A DNA stretch of 64,000 nt from Pseudomonas lalkuanensis (GCF_008807375.1 NZ_CP043311.1:1282001-1346000); one strand, 5' to 3'. Counted from the first letter of the stretch, positions 10,902-20,718 are shown. The notes: a model not told the origin generated them from the sequence alone. Translations and numbers: made by a program.

Positions 10902-12647
10902 TCAGGCCGGGTGCGCTCGCGTGAGCGGGAACAGCAGATCGATGAAGCGCTCCGCCGTGGGTTGCGGCTGGTGGTTGGCCAGGCCGACCCGTTCGTTGGC
11001 TTCGATCATCACGTAGCCCGGCTGGTCGGCGGCGGGGACCAGCAGGTCCAGGCCGACCACCGGAATTTCCAGCGTCCGTGCAGCGAGGATCGAGGCCTCG
11101 GCCAGGGCCGGATGCAGGATCGCGGTGACGTCCTCCAGGGTGCCGCCGGTGTGCAGGTTGGCCGTACGTCGCACCGCCAGCCGGGTGCCGGCCGGCAGTA
11201 CGTCTTCATAGTCATAGCCGGCGGCGTGCAGGGTGCGCTCGGTCTCGCCATCCAGCGGAATGCGGCTTTCCCCATGGGTCACGGCCTGGCGTCGGCGGCT
11301 CTGGCGTTCGATCAGCTGCCTGAGCGTGCGCAGGCCGTCGCCCAGTACTTCCGCCGGGCGGCGAATGGCCGCCGCCACCACTTCGTAGTTGATCACCACC
11401 ACCCGCAGGTCCAGGCCCTGGTGGCAGCTTTCCAGAATCACCCGGCTGTCGAAGCGCTCGGCGTTGGCGATGGCGGTTTTCAGCTCATCGAGGCTGCGCA
11501 GGTCCACCGCGACGCCTTGGCCCTGCTCGCCATTCACCGGCTTGACCACCAGGCTGCCGTGTTCGGCAAGGAAGGCCGCGTTCTCGTCGTCCTTGCCCGC
11601 CAGGCGCTGCTCCGGCTGGAAAATGCCGACGCGGGCGAGGGCGCGATGGGTCAGCTGCTTGTCCTGGCAGAGGGTCATGCTCACCGCGCTGGTGAGGTCG
11701 GACAGCGACTCTCGGCAGCGGATGCGCCGACCGCCCTGGCTGAGGCTGAATAGTCCACCCTCGGCGTCATCCACCTGCACTTCAATACCGCGCCGCAGGG
11801 CTTCGTCGACGATGATCCGGGCGTAGGGGTTAAGCCCCGCTTCCGGCCCGGGCCCGAGGAACAGGGTCTGGTTGATGCTGTTCTTGCGCTTGACCGTGAA
11901 GGTGGCCAGGTCGCGGAAGCCCAGCTTGGAATAGAGCGCCTTGGCCTGGCGGTTGTCGTGCAGCACCGAGAGGTCGAGGTAGTTGAGCCCGCGGCTCATG
12001 AAGTGCTCGATCAGGTGGCGCACCAGCACTTCGCCCACGCCGGGGCGGCTGCATTGCGGGTCCACCGCCAGGCACCAAAGGCTGGAACCGCCTTCCGGAT
12101 CATCGAAGGCCTTCTGGTGGTTGAGACCCATGACGGCGCCGATCACCTGGTTGTCGCGCTCGTCCTCGGCCAGCCAGTACACCGGACCGCCCTGGTGGCG
12201 CGGGGTGATGGCGTCCTGGTCGACCGGCAGCATGCCGCGGCAGCGGTAGAGCTGATTGACCGCCTGCCAGTCGGCGTCGCTCAGGGCTCGGCGGATGCGG
12301 AAGCCGCGAAAGGCCCGGCGCGCCGGGCGGTAATCGGGGAACCAGAGGCGCAGGGTGTCGGATGGGTCGAGAAAGAGTTGCTGCGGCGCCTGGGCCAGCA
12401 CCTGCTGGGGCGCGGCGACGTAGAGGGCGATATCGCGTTCGCCGGGCTGTTCGTCCAGCAGCTCCCGGGCGAGGCTCACGGGGTCGGGGAAGGTGTGGCC
12501 GAGCAGCAGGCGGCCCCAGCCACAGTGGAGGATCTGCGGCGCTTCCTGGGGCTCCAGGTGCCCCTCGGCCAGTCGTGCCTGCAGACGCTGATAGGACGGA
12601 GCCTGGCCGCGCAGCAGGCGCTGGCTGTGTTGGGTATGGGCTTTCAT
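10902..12647 (-). CDS. ngs: N-acetylglutaminylglutamine synthetase
   Basis: A 581-residue two-domain enzyme. The first half holds a GNAT acetyltransferase domain (about 95-265; C-L-A-V-D-P-Q-C-S-R-P-G-V-G-E is the acetyl-CoA loop). The second half (about 290-575) is an ATP-grasp ligase with G-S-L-V-V-K-P-V-N-G-E-Q-G-Q-G and V-V-G-L-D-L-L-V-P. It acetylates glutamine and joins a second glutamine to give the dipeptide, which the adjacent amidotransferase amidates to the osmoprotectant NAGGN. It starts 4 bases after the amidotransferase stop, so the two are translationally linked. Confidence 0.92.
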   Translation of the reverse strand: MKAHTQHSQRLLRGQAPSYQRLQARLAEGHLEPQEAPQILHCGWGRLLLGHTFPDPVSLARELLDEQPGERDIALYVAAPQQVLAQAPQQLFLDPSDTLRLWFPDYRPARRAFRGFRIRRALSDADWQAVNQLYRCRGMLPVDQDAITPRHQGGPVYWLAEDERDNQVIGAVMGLNHQKAFDDPEGGSSLWCLAVDPQCSRPGVGEVLVRHLIEHFMSRGLNYLDLSVLHDNRQAKALYSKLGFRDLATFTVKRKNSINQTLFLGPGPEAGLNPYARIIVDEALRRGIEVQVDDAEGGLFSLSQGGRRIRCRESLSDLTSAVSMTLCQDKQLTHRALARVGIFQPEQRLAGKDDENAAFLAEHGSLVVKPVNGEQGQGVAVDLRSLDELKTAIANAERFDSRVILESCHQGLDLRVVVINYEVVAAAIRRPAEVLGDGLRTLRQLIERQSRRRQAVTHGESRIPLDGETERTLHAAGYDYEDVLPAGTRLAVRRTANLHTGGTLEDVTAILHPALAEASILAARTLEIPVVGLDLLVPAADQPGYVMIEANERVGLANHQPQPTAERFIDLLFPLTRAHPA

Positions 12648-12651
12648 CGGT

Positions 12652-14421
12652 TCAGAGTCCCTGTTGATTGAGCCAGAGGTTGAGCGCCGCCATCTGCCAG
12701 AGCTTCGAGCCCCGGAGCGGGGTGATGTCTTCCGTGGGACTGGCCAGCAGGCGTTCGAGCATGGCTGGCCGGAACAGGCCGCGATCCTGGCTCGGGTCCA
12801 GCAGGAGTTCGCGTACCCAGTCGCGGGTGCGGCCTTCCAGGTACTTGAGACCGGGCACCGGGAAGTAACCCTTGGGCCGGTCGATCACCTGGTGGGGAAT
12901 GACCTGGCGGGCGGCGGCCTTGAGCACCGCCTTGCCACCGTCACCGAGCTTGAAACGCGAGGGAATCCGCGCCGACAGCTCGGCCACCCGGTAGTCGAGG
13001 AACGGCACCCGCGCCTCCAGGCCCCAGGCCATGGTCATGTTGTCCACCCGCTTCACCGGGTCGTCCACCAGCATCACCGTGCTGTCCAGGCGCAGCGCCT
13101 TGTCCACCGGGTCGAGGGCACCGGGGTGCTCGAAGTGCTGGCGCACGAATTCGCCGGCCAGGTCGCCGGTGAGCCAGCCCGGCTGCACCGTGGCCTCGTA
13201 CTCGGTGTGGGCGCGGTCGAAGAAGGCTGTGCGGTAGCTGTTGAACGGATCGCGGGTGTCGGCCAGCGGCGGGTACCAGTGATAGCCGCCGAAGAGTTCG
13301 TCGGCACCCTGGCCGCTCTGCACCACCTTGCAGTGCCGGGACACCTCGCGGGACAGCAGGTAGAAGGCGATGCAGTCGTGACTGACCATGGGCTCGCTCA
13401 TGGCGGCGAAGGCGGCAGGCAACTGCTCCAGCACTTCGTGCTCATCGATGCGCAGCTGCTGGTGGCGGGTGCCGTAATGGTTGGCGATCAGGTCGGAGAA
13501 CTCGAACTCGTCGCCGCGCTCGCCGCCGGCATCTTCGAAGCCGATGGAGAAGGTCGCCAGTTGTTCGATACCGGACTCCGCCAGCAAGCCCACCAGCAGG
13601 CTGGAGTCCACCCCGCCGGAAAGCAGGACGCCCACCTCTCGGGCGGCGCGCTGGCGGATCGACACGGCGTCGCGCAGCCCGGCCAGCAGGCGGTCGCGCC
13701 AGTCATCGAAGCTGAGGCTCTGTTCATCCTCGCGTGGGCCGTACTCCAGTTCCCACCAGGTGCCCTGGCTGCAGTTGCCGTCGGCATCGATCAGCATCCA
13801 GCTTGCCGGTGGCAGCTTTTCCACACCCTTGACCAGGGTACGTGGCGCCGGCACCACGGAATGGAAATTGAGGTAGAAGTTCAGCGCCTGCGGGTCCAGC
13901 GCCGTGTCCAGGTCGCCGCCCTGGAGCAGGGCCGGCAGGCTGGAGGCGAAGCGCAGACGTTGTTCGTTGCGCGACAGGTAGATCGGTTTGACGCCGAGGC
14001 GGTCGCGGGCGAGGAACAGGCGTTGGTTGTCACGTTCCCAGATGGCCAGGGCGAACATGCCGTTGAGCCGCGGCAGCATGTCCTTGCCCCAGGCGTGCCA
14101 GGCCTTGAGCAGCACCTCGGTGTCGCCGTCGGAATGAAAGCGATAACCGAGGGCAAGCAGTTCCTTGCGCAGTTCGGGGTAGTTGTAGATGGCGCCGTTG
14201 AACACCATGGCCAGCCCCAGTTCGGGGTCCAGCATGGGCTGACCGGAGGCGTCGGCCAGGTCCATGATCTTCAGCCGTCGATGGCCCAGGGCGACCGGTC
14301 CCTGGCTGTGCAGGCCCCAGGCGTCTGGACCGCGGGGCGCTAGATGGTGGGTGATTCTATCGAGGGCGGCCAGGTCGGCCGGGCGTTTGTCGAAGCGAAG
14401 TTCTCCAGAAATGCCGCACAT
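12652..14421 (-). CDS. asnO: N-acetylglutaminylglutamine amidotransferase (AsnB-like)
   Basis: A 589-residue class II glutamine amidotransferase/asparagine synthetase homologue. C2 after the initiator (M-C-G-I-S-G) is the N-terminal nucleophile; G-A-I-Y-N lies at 76-80. The ATP pyrophosphatase loop L-L-S-G-G-V-D-S-S lies at 266-274. It amidates the dipeptide made by the next gene. It is the first gene of a minus-strand cluster (amidotransferase, synthetase, REP, peptidase). The upstream region holds an AT-rich TATAAA and a leader hairpin; osmotic induction is known for this system in other bacteria. Confidence 0.92.
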   Translation of the reverse strand: MCGISGELRFDKRPADLAALDRITHHLAPRGPDAWGLHSQGPVALGHRRLKIMDLADASGQPMLDPELGLAMVFNGAIYNYPELRKELLALGYRFHSDGDTEVLLKAWHAWGKDMLPRLNGMFALAIWERDNQRLFLARDRLGVKPIYLSRNEQRLRFASSLPALLQGGDLDTALDPQALNFYLNFHSVVPAPRTLVKGVEKLPPASWMLIDADGNCSQGTWWELEYGPREDEQSLSFDDWRDRLLAGLRDAVSIRQRAAREVGVLLSGGVDSSLLVGLLAESGIEQLATFSIGFEDAGGERGDEFEFSDLIANHYGTRHQQLRIDEHEVLEQLPAAFAAMSEPMVSHDCIAFYLLSREVSRHCKVVQSGQGADELFGGYHWYPPLADTRDPFNSYRTAFFDRAHTEYEATVQPGWLTGDLAGEFVRQHFEHPGALDPVDKALRLDSTVMLVDDPVKRVDNMTMAWGLEARVPFLDYRVAELSARIPSRFKLGDGGKAVLKAAARQVIPHQVIDRPKGYFPVPGLKYLEGRTRDWVRELLLDPSQDRGLFRPAMLERLLASPTEDITPLRGSKLWQMAALNLWLNQQGL

Positions 14422-14453
14422 AGTTCCTTACCGGTGTTGCCGTTGGGGAGTGG

Positions 14454-14472
14454 GTGCCCCGGAAAGGGGCAC
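14454..14472 (-). promoter_or_regulatory. Leader hairpin upstream of asnO
   Basis: On the minus strand GTGCCCC pairs with GGGGCAC across a TTTCC loop, 33 bases before the asnO ATG. There is no T-run. It may shape the 5' untranslated region; a function is not established. Confidence 0.35.
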
Positions 14473-14540
14473 TCTAGGGTCCGACCCTTGTGCACTTCTG
14501 TGAGTTTTATATCGATTGGTTCTAACGCGGCCTTCCCGGG

Positions 14541-15290
14541 TCAACCCAGTAACTTTTGCGCCGCAAGGGACAGACTCACCGCCACCAGCATCAAGGCGAA
14601 CAGCCGTTGCAGGGTGGCGCCGCGCAGACGAGTGGCCAACTGGTTGCCGCAGAGCACGCCGACCGCTCCGCCGGCTGCCAGGCCGCCAAGCAGGGCCATG
14701 GGCGGCTGGGCGCCGGTGAGATAGAGCAGGAAGCCGCCGCCGGACACCAGCGCGATCACCGCCATCGAGGTGGCGGTGGCGGCCAGCATCGACAACGGCG
14801 TGAACCAGAGCAGCGCCGGCACCACGAGGAAGCCGCCGCCCACGCCCATCACCCCCGAGAGCAGCCCCACACCGGCGCCGATGGCCATCAGCGGCACACT
14901 GCGCAGCGGGCCGGAATGGCTTTTTGGCAGCGCCGCGCCACGCCACATGCGCCAGGCGGACCAGAGCACCAGCAGGCAGAAGCCGAGTATCAGCGCGAAC
15001 TCGGGAATGAAGCGCCCCAGCCACTGGCCAACGGCATTGCCGGGCAGGCCGCAGATCGCCAGCAGCAGCACCGGGCGCCAGGCCACCAGCCCCTGGATGG
15101 CGCGGGGAATGGCGCCGATGGCGGCGGACAGGGCGACGGCGCCGAGGCTGACGCCGATGGCATCGCGCAGCGGCAGGTGCAGGCTGAGCAGCAGGGGCAG
15201 GGCCACCAGTGAACCGCCGGCGCCGGTCAGGCCCAGCAGCAGGCCGAGCACGGCACCTATGGCGAGGGCTTCGAGTAGCAATAATTCCAT
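14541..15290 (-). CDS. TSUP (TauE/SafE) family permease
   Basis: A 249-residue membrane protein with about eight hydrophobic segments in two homologous halves, each starting with a glycine-rich G-L-T-G-A-G-G or G-V-M-G-V-G-G-G-F motif typical of the TSUP family. Members export or import sulfonates, sulfite or other organic anions; the substrate here is unknown. The ATG at 15290 lies two bases after the mnmC stop, so the two genes are probably translationally coupled. The open frame continues upstream into mnmC but that part is not TSUP-like. Confidence 0.88.
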   Translation of the reverse strand: MELLLLEALAIGAVLGLLLGLTGAGGSLVALPLLLSLHLPLRDAIGVSLGAVALSAAIGAIPRAIQGLVAWRPVLLLAICGLPGNAVGQWLGRFIPEFALILGFCLLVLWSAWRMWRGAALPKSHSGPLRSVPLMAIGAGVGLLSGVMGVGGGFLVVPALLWFTPLSMLAATATSMAVIALVSGGGFLLYLTGAQPPMALLGGLAAGGAVGVLCGNQLATRLRGATLQRLFALMLVAVSLSLAAQKLLG

Positions 15291-15292
15291 GA

Positions 15293-17260
15293 TCAGGCAC
15301 TCTGGCCGCGAATCAGGCGGCGCAAGGCGAAGCGATTGGGGTGGCAGGCTTCGGCTACGGCGCGGGGCACCGGCAGCGCTTCGTCGTCGAGCCAGGCGGC
15401 CAGCAGCTCGCCGGACAGCGGCGCGGTGATCAGGCCGCGCGAGCCGTGGGCGCTGTTCACATAGAGGCCGTCGAGCCAGGGCGCCGGCACTTGTGGCACC
15501 TGGCGCGCGTCCCTGGCCAGCACCGCATAGGCCTGGGCGAAGGCGTCGGCATCCGCCAGTGGGCCGACGATGGGCAGGTAGTCCGGGGTGGTGCAGCGGA
15601 AGGCCGCGCGCCCTTCCAGACGTTCCGGCGCAAGTTCTGCGGCATGCAGTCGGCGGCCGAGGTCCGGGGAGATCTCCTCCAGCAGTTCGAGGTTGCCCGC
15701 GTGCTCGGCGGCGGTGGGGGCGAGGTCGGTGCTGTGGAAGTCGAAACTGGCGCCCAGGGTGTGTTCGCCGTCGCGCGGAGGCGCCACGTAGCCTTCGGCG
15801 CAGAGGACGGTGCCGAGCACCGCGCTTTCGACGGTGGCCGGCAGGCGGCTGATCTGCCCGCGAATGCGCTTGAGCTGGAGTCCGGTGGCCTGGGAGAAAC
15901 GCAGCACTTCGGCGGCGCCGGCCAGCACCACCACCGGGGCGGCGGCCAGGGTGCGCTCGGCATCCCGGGCGTGCCAGAGCTCGCCCTCGCGTTGCAGATC
16001 CAGGGCTTCGCCGTGGGTGACCAGGCGGATGTTCGGATGGCGGGCCAGCAGGCGGCACAGGGCCGGCGGATGGACCCACCCGGCCTCGGGATAGAACAGG
16101 CCGCCGGCAGGCAGGGTAACGCCGGCCAGGGCTTCGGCTTCGGCCTTGTCCAGGCGCTGCAGCAGGTCGGCGGGGAAGGCTTCGGCCAGTTTCGCCTGGC
16201 GCTGCGCTTCCTTGTCATCGAAGGCCAGTTGCAGCACGCCGCAGGCCTGCCAGTCGCGGCCCTGTTCCAGGCGTTGCAGCAGCCGGCGGGTATGGCCGAA
16301 TCCGCTGAGGATCAACCGCGACAGCGGCGTTCCATGGGCGGAGAGCTTGAGGTAGAGCACGCCCTGGGGGTTGCCGGAGGCTTCCTGCGCCGGCTCGCCG
16401 TGGCGCTCCAGCAGGGTCACGTGCCAACCGCGCGCGGCGAGGCTGGCGGCCGTGGCGCAACCGGCCAGTCCCGCGCCTATCACCAGGGCCTCGCGGTGCT
16501 GGGGAATGAAGCGCGGACGAGCGAACCAGGGCTTGGCATCGTCCTGCAGCTCACCGGTGAACAGGCCCTGGCTCATCTCCCATTTCTTGCCAAAACCGGG
16601 TGTGCGCTTGATGGCGAAACCGGCTTCCTTCAGCGCGCGGCGTACGAAGCCGGCGGAGGTGAAGGAGGCGAGGCTGGTTCCCGGGTGGGACAGGCGCGCC
16701 AGCTGGGCAAACAGGGCTGGGCTCCACATCTCGGGGTTCTTCGCCGGGGCGAAGCCGTCGAGGAACCAGGCGTCGATGCGCGCATCGAGCTCGGGCAGGC
16801 AGTCCAGGGCATCGCCCACCAGCAGGGTGAGCACCACGCGGCCCGCGGCCAGGTTGAAGCGCTGGAAGCCGGGGTGGATCGCCACGTACTGATCCAGCAA
16901 TTGGGCGGCCTGGGGCGCCAGTTGCGGCCACAGGGCGAGGGCGCGCTGGAGGTCGTCACGGGTGAGGGGGAACTTCTCCACGCTGACGAAGTGCAACCGG
17001 GCACCGGCAGGCGCGCACTGCTCGAACAGTTGCCAGGCACAGAGGAAGTTCAGCCCGGTGCCGAATCCGGTTTCGCCAATGCAGAAACGCCCGCCGGCCG
17101 GCAGTTCGGTGAAACGCCGGGTCAGGTCGTTGCCATTGATGAACACATGATGGGTTTCGTCGAAACCCGAGGTCGGAGAGAAGTAGACGTCGTCGAATTC
17201 CCGCGACAGCGGTCGGCCCTGTTCGTCCCAGTCGAGTTGGGCGTGGTGGAAATCGGACAT
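15293..17260 (-). CDS. mnmC: Bifunctional tRNA U34 modification enzyme MnmC
   Basis: A 655-residue two-domain enzyme. The N-terminal methyltransferase (MnmD part) carries G-E-T-G-F-G-T-G-L at 62-70 and L-D-G-F-A-P-A-K-N-P near 168-176. The C-terminal FAD oxidoreductase begins with V-I-G-A-G-L-A-G-C at 260-268. It completes 5-methylaminomethyl-2-thiouridine at the wobble position of tRNAs. The ATG at 17260 has AGGA seven bases upstream; the longer frame to 17353 starts inside a repeat and is rejected. It heads a two-gene unit with the TSUP gene. Confidence 0.94.
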   Translation of the reverse strand: MSDFHHAQLDWDEQGRPLSREFDDVYFSPTSGFDETHHVFINGNDLTRRFTELPAGGRFCIGETGFGTGLNFLCAWQLFEQCAPAGARLHFVSVEKFPLTRDDLQRALALWPQLAPQAAQLLDQYVAIHPGFQRFNLAAGRVVLTLLVGDALDCLPELDARIDAWFLDGFAPAKNPEMWSPALFAQLARLSHPGTSLASFTSAGFVRRALKEAGFAIKRTPGFGKKWEMSQGLFTGELQDDAKPWFARPRFIPQHREALVIGAGLAGCATAASLAARGWHVTLLERHGEPAQEASGNPQGVLYLKLSAHGTPLSRLILSGFGHTRRLLQRLEQGRDWQACGVLQLAFDDKEAQRQAKLAEAFPADLLQRLDKAEAEALAGVTLPAGGLFYPEAGWVHPPALCRLLARHPNIRLVTHGEALDLQREGELWHARDAERTLAAAPVVVLAGAAEVLRFSQATGLQLKRIRGQISRLPATVESAVLGTVLCAEGYVAPPRDGEHTLGASFDFHSTDLAPTAAEHAGNLELLEEISPDLGRRLHAAELAPERLEGRAAFRCTTPDYLPIVGPLADADAFAQAYAVLARDARQVPQVPAPWLDGLYVNSAHGSRGLITAPLSGELLAAWLDDEALPVPRAVAEACHPNRFALRRLIRGQSA

Positions 17261-17320
17261 GGGGTATTCCTGACTGCGAAGCGCGAATAGTAGCTGATCG
17301 GCAATACTGGCCGGCTTCTT

Positions 17321-17338
17321 TGTGGGAGCGAATCCCCC
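17321..17338. repeat. Half REP element
   Basis: TGTGGGAGCGAAT matches one arm of the REP family; the second arm is missing. It lies in the divergent gap between mnmC and pap. Confidence 0.55.
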
Positions 17339-17524
17339 CGAGCACAAGGCCACCCTCCTCAGCTCGGTCTGGACCCTACCGGACCGGCTTCATCCTGGTA
17401 GCCCGGCCGGCAGGGCCAGTGACTCATGATCACGTCCTCAGGGCGTGGTTTCCCACGTTCAAATGAACTCGCTTCCTCAGGGATGACTCCGCTATGTTTT
17501 CCCTATCACGCCAAGGAGGTCTGC

Positions 17525-19012
17525 ATGTTCGAATCCGCCGAAATCGGCCACTCAATCGACAAGGAAACCTATGAGAAGGCTGTCGTGGAGCTGCGTGAAG
17601 CCCTGCTGGACGCACAGTTCGAGCTGAAGCAGCAGGCGCGCTTCCCGGTGCTCATCCTGATCAACGGCATCGAAGGTGCCGGCAAGGGCGAGACGGTCAA
17701 GCTGCTCAACGAATGGATGGACCCGCGCCTGATCAACGTCGAGAGCTTCCTGCGTCCCACCGACGAAGAACTCTCGCGGCCCCCGCAGTGGCGCTTCTGG
17801 CGCAAACTGCCGGGCAAGGGGCGGATCGGCATCTTCTTCGGCAACTGGTACAGCCAAATGCTCCACGCGCGGGTCGAGGGCGACATCAAGGACGCCCGCC
17901 TGGACCAGGCCATCAACGACGCCGAAGGCTTCGAGCGCATGCTCTGCGACGAGGGGGCGCTGATCTTCAAGTTCTGGTTCCACCTGTCCAAGAAGCAGCT
18001 CAAGGAGCGCCTCAAGGCCCTGGAGAAGGACCCCCAGCGCAGCTGGCAGCTCAATCCGCTGGACTGGAAGCAGAGCGAGGTCTACGACCGCTTCGTGCGC
18101 TTCGGTGAAAGGGTATTGCGTCGCACCAGCCGCGACTACGCGCCCTGGTACGTGATCGAAGGCGCCGACGAGTACTACCGCAGCCTCAGTGTCGGCCGCA
18201 TCATCCTCGAAGGGCTGCAGGCGGCCCTCAAGCACAAGGGCAGGCCCAGGCCGCAGCCCCATGCGGCGCCGCTGATGTCCAGTCTCGACAAGCTGAGCCT
18301 GCTGGACAGCCTCGACCTCAGCCGCAAGCTGGACAAGGACGACTACAAGGAACAGCTCGCCACCGAGCAGGCGCGGCTCAGCGGGTTGATGCGCGACAAG
18401 CGCATGCGTGGCCATGCCCTGATGGCCGTGTTCGAGGGCAACGACGCGGCTGGCAAGGGCGGTGCGATCCGTCGCGTCACCGGAGCGCTGGACCCTCGGC
18501 AATACCGCACGGTGCCGATCGCCGCACCCACCGAGGAAGAACGGGCGCAGCCCTACCTGTGGCGCTTCTGGCGGCACGTGCCGGGGCGTGGGCAGTTCAC
18601 CATCTTCGACCGTTCCTGGTACGGCCGCGTGCTGGTGGAGCGGGTCGAGGGCTTCTGCGCCGAGGCCGACTGGCTGCGCGCCTACAGCGAGATCAACGAC
18701 TTCGAGGAGCAGTTGCACAACTACGGCATCGTGCTGGTGAAGTTCTGGCTGTCCATCGACAAGGACACCCAGAAGCAACGCTTCAAGGAGCGCGAGGAAG
18801 TCGCCTTCAAGCGCTACAAGATCACCGATGAAGACTGGCGCAACCGTGACAAGTGGGACCTCTACGTCGACGCGGTGGACGACATGGTCGATCGAACCAG
18901 TACCGAGATCGCTTCCTGGACCCTGGTGGAGGCCAACGACAAGCGTTACGCACGGGTCAAGGTGCTGCGCACCATCAACGAAGCGCTGGAGGCTGCTTTC
19001 AAGAAAGGTTGA
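17525..19012 (+). CDS. pap: Polyphosphate:AMP phosphotransferase
   Basis: A 495-residue protein made of two PPK2 domains. Each has its own phosphate-binding loop: G-I-E-G-A-G-K-G-E near residue 50 and E-G-N-D-A-A-G-K-G-G near 304, followed by R-P-T-D-E-E/A-P-T-E-E-E lid motifs and F-x-x-x-W-Y. Two-domain PPK2 enzymes phosphorylate AMP to ADP with polyphosphate. The ATG at 17525 has a perfect AAGGAGG eight bases upstream; an in-frame start at 17426 is rejected. Length matches the P. aeruginosa enzyme (PA3455, by recollection). Confidence 0.92.
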   Translation: MFESAEIGHSIDKETYEKAVVELREALLDAQFELKQQARFPVLILINGIEGAGKGETVKLLNEWMDPRLINVESFLRPTDEELSRPPQWRFWRKLPGKGRIGIFFGNWYSQMLHARVEGDIKDARLDQAINDAEGFERMLCDEGALIFKFWFHLSKKQLKERLKALEKDPQRSWQLNPLDWKQSEVYDRFVRFGERVLRRTSRDYAPWYVIEGADEYYRSLSVGRIILEGLQAALKHKGRPRPQPHAAPLMSSLDKLSLLDSLDLSRKLDKDDYKEQLATEQARLSGLMRDKRMRGHALMAVFEGNDAAGKGGAIRRVTGALDPRQYRTVPIAAPTEEERAQPYLWRFWRHVPGRGQFTIFDRSWYGRVLVERVEGFCAEADWLRAYSEINDFEEQLHNYGIVLVKFWLSIDKDTQKQRFKEREEVAFKRYKITDEDWRNRDKWDLYVDAVDDMVDRTSTEIASWTLVEANDKRYARVKVLRTINEALEAAFKKG

Positions 19013-19116
19013 GCACGGGATGGCCGCGCATACGCGGGGTGAATGATCGTGGTGGGGAAACATGGGCCGGAACTATGCTCACCCCACTTTCCATCCCGAC
19101 AATAACGAGGTGCGTC

Positions 19117-20301
19117 ATGCGTGAAGTGGTGATCGTCGACAGCGTGCGGACTGGCCTGGCCAAGTCCTTCCGCGGCAAGTTCAACATGACCCGGCCGGAC
19201 GACATGGCCGCCCACTGCGTGAACGCCCTGCTGGCACGCAACGCTCTCGACCCCGCGCTGGTGGACGACTGCGTGGTGGGCGCCGGCTCCAACGAAGGCG
19301 CCCAGGGCCACAACATCGGCCGCAACGTGGCGGTGCTGTCGGGCCTGGGTATCGGCGTCGCCGGCATGACCCTCAACCGCTACTGCTCCTCGGGCCTGCA
19401 GGCGATCGCCATTGCCGCCAACCAGATCGCCTCGGGCTGCAGCGACGTGATGGTGGCCGGTGGCGTCGAGTCGATCACCCTGACCCTGAAAAGCATCAAC
19501 CAAGACAACTTCGTCAACCCGCGCCTGAAGCTGGAACACCCTGGCATCTACTACCCCATGGGCCAGACCGCCGAAATCGTCGCGCGCCGCTACAACGTCA
19601 CCCGCGAAGCCCAGGACCTCTACGCCCTGCAGAGCCAGCAGCGCACCGCCCGCGCCCAGGCCGAGGGGTTGTTCAATGACGAAATCGTGCCGATGAGCGT
19701 GAAGTACTTCGTCGAAGACAAGGCTACCGGCGAGAAGAACATCCTGGACGGCGTGGTGGACCGCGACGACTGCAACCGCGCCGATACCACCCTGGAAGGC
19801 CTGTCTTCGCTGAAGCCGGTATTCGCCGAGGACGGCTCGGTGACCGCCGGCAACTCCTCGCAGCTGTCCGACGGCGCTTCCATGACCCTGCTGATGAGCC
19901 TGGACAAGGCGCTGGAGCTGGGCCTGAAGCCCAAGGCGTACTTCCGTGGCTTCACCGTCGCCGGTTGCGAGCCGGACGAGATGGGCATTGGCCCGGTGTT
20001 CTCGGTGCCGAAGCTGCTCAAGGCCAAGGGCCTTTCCGTCGACGACATCGACCTCTGGGAGCTCAACGAAGCCTTCGCCTCCCAGTGCCTCTATGCCCGC
20101 GACCGCCTGGGCATCGACAACGAGAAGTACAACGTCAACGGCGGTTCCATCTCCATCGGCCACCCCTTCGGCATGACCGGTTCGCGCCAGGTCGGCCACC
20201 TGGTGCGCGAACTGCAGCGCCAGGGCAAGCGCTACGGCATCGTCACCATGTGCGTCGGCGGTGGCATGGGGGCCACCGGGCTGTTCGAGGCGTATCGCTG
20301 A
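19117..20301 (+). CDS. Thiolase family protein (acetyl-CoA acyltransferase)
   Basis: A 394-residue thiolase. C90 (N-R-Y-C-S-S-G) is the acyl-accepting nucleophile, with H349 (G-H-P-F-G-M-T-G) and C379 (M-C-V-G-G-G-M-G) completing the active site. It cleaves 3-ketoacyl-CoA or condenses acetyl-CoA. It resembles PA3454 of P. aeruginosa in context (next to pap). It lies 19 kb from the steroid cluster and has no steroid-cluster promoter element, so a general beta-oxidation role is more likely. The ATG at 19117 follows an A-A-C-G-A-G-G site. Confidence 0.92.
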   Translation: MREVVIVDSVRTGLAKSFRGKFNMTRPDDMAAHCVNALLARNALDPALVDDCVVGAGSNEGAQGHNIGRNVAVLSGLGIGVAGMTLNRYCSSGLQAIAIAANQIASGCSDVMVAGGVESITLTLKSINQDNFVNPRLKLEHPGIYYPMGQTAEIVARRYNVTREAQDLYALQSQQRTARAQAEGLFNDEIVPMSVKYFVEDKATGEKNILDGVVDRDDCNRADTTLEGLSSLKPVFAEDGSVTAGNSSQLSDGASMTLLMSLDKALELGLKPKAYFRGFTVAGCEPDEMGIGPVFSVPKLLKAKGLSVDDIDLWELNEAFASQCLYARDRLGIDNEKYNVNGGSISIGHPFGMTGSRQVGHLVRELQRQGKRYGIVTMCVGGGMGATGLFEAYR

Positions 20302-20331
20302 GGGCCTGGGCACTAATGATGTTGCCTGCTT

Positions 20332-20431
20332 TTGTGGGGGCGATTTCATTCGCTAAGCGGACCGCAGGTTCGCCCCGCTGCTTCGAATGGGGCAGCTGCG
20401 CTGCCCATAGCGAATGAATTCGCCCCCACAA
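20332..20431. repeat. REPIN (two inverted REPs)
   Basis: TTGTGGGGGCGATTTCATTC at the left is the inverse of the right end GAATGAATTCGCCCCCACAA, with about 50 bases between. The 100-bp element fits the REPIN type mobilised in trans by RAYT transposases in Pseudomonas. Confidence 0.85.
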
Positions 20432-20461
20432 CGACAGTGCCTGACGCCCATCCGATTGCCG

Positions 20462-20491
20462 CAAAAGAAAAACCCGCGCCTGGCGCGGGTT
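20462..20491 (-). terminator. Terminator of the small gene at 20509
   Basis: AACCCGCG pairs with CGCGGGTT (20471-20491); on the minus strand the stem is followed by TTTTTCTTTT, a strong T-tract. A shorter TTCTTT lies on the plus-strand side, so it may act in both directions. Confidence 0.85.
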
Positions 20492-20508
20492 CTTTCATCG
20501 TGGGGCAC

Positions 20509-20718
20509 TCACGGCGCCCGCCGGGCAAGTATGGCGTTGGATAGCTGCACGCGGCGAATGTAAAGCGCGACCTCCCGTTCCGTATCCACGCGGGTGAAGA
20601 AGGGCCCTTCCAGGGTTCCCTCCCGGGTGGAGAAGAAGTACTGCCCGTTCACGGCACTGACACGCTCGCTTCTGTAGTGGGTGCCGGGTGCCTTGTCGGA
20701 CGCGCGTCGACCGAACAT
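20509..20718 (-). CDS. Small conserved-looking protein, DUF6316-like
   Basis: A 69-residue basic protein (M-F-G-R-R-A-S-D-K) with W/Y-F-x-T-R-E-G and G-P-F segments. The ATG at 20718 has GGAGGTGG eight bases upstream, far better than the frame start at 20766. It has its own terminator. It resembles small Pseudomonas proteins I associate with DUF6316, but this is a weak family call. Function unknown. Confidence 0.7.
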   Translation of the reverse strand: MFGRRASDKAPGTHYRSERVSAVNGQYFFSTREGTLEGPFFTRVDTEREVALYIRRVQLSNAILARRAP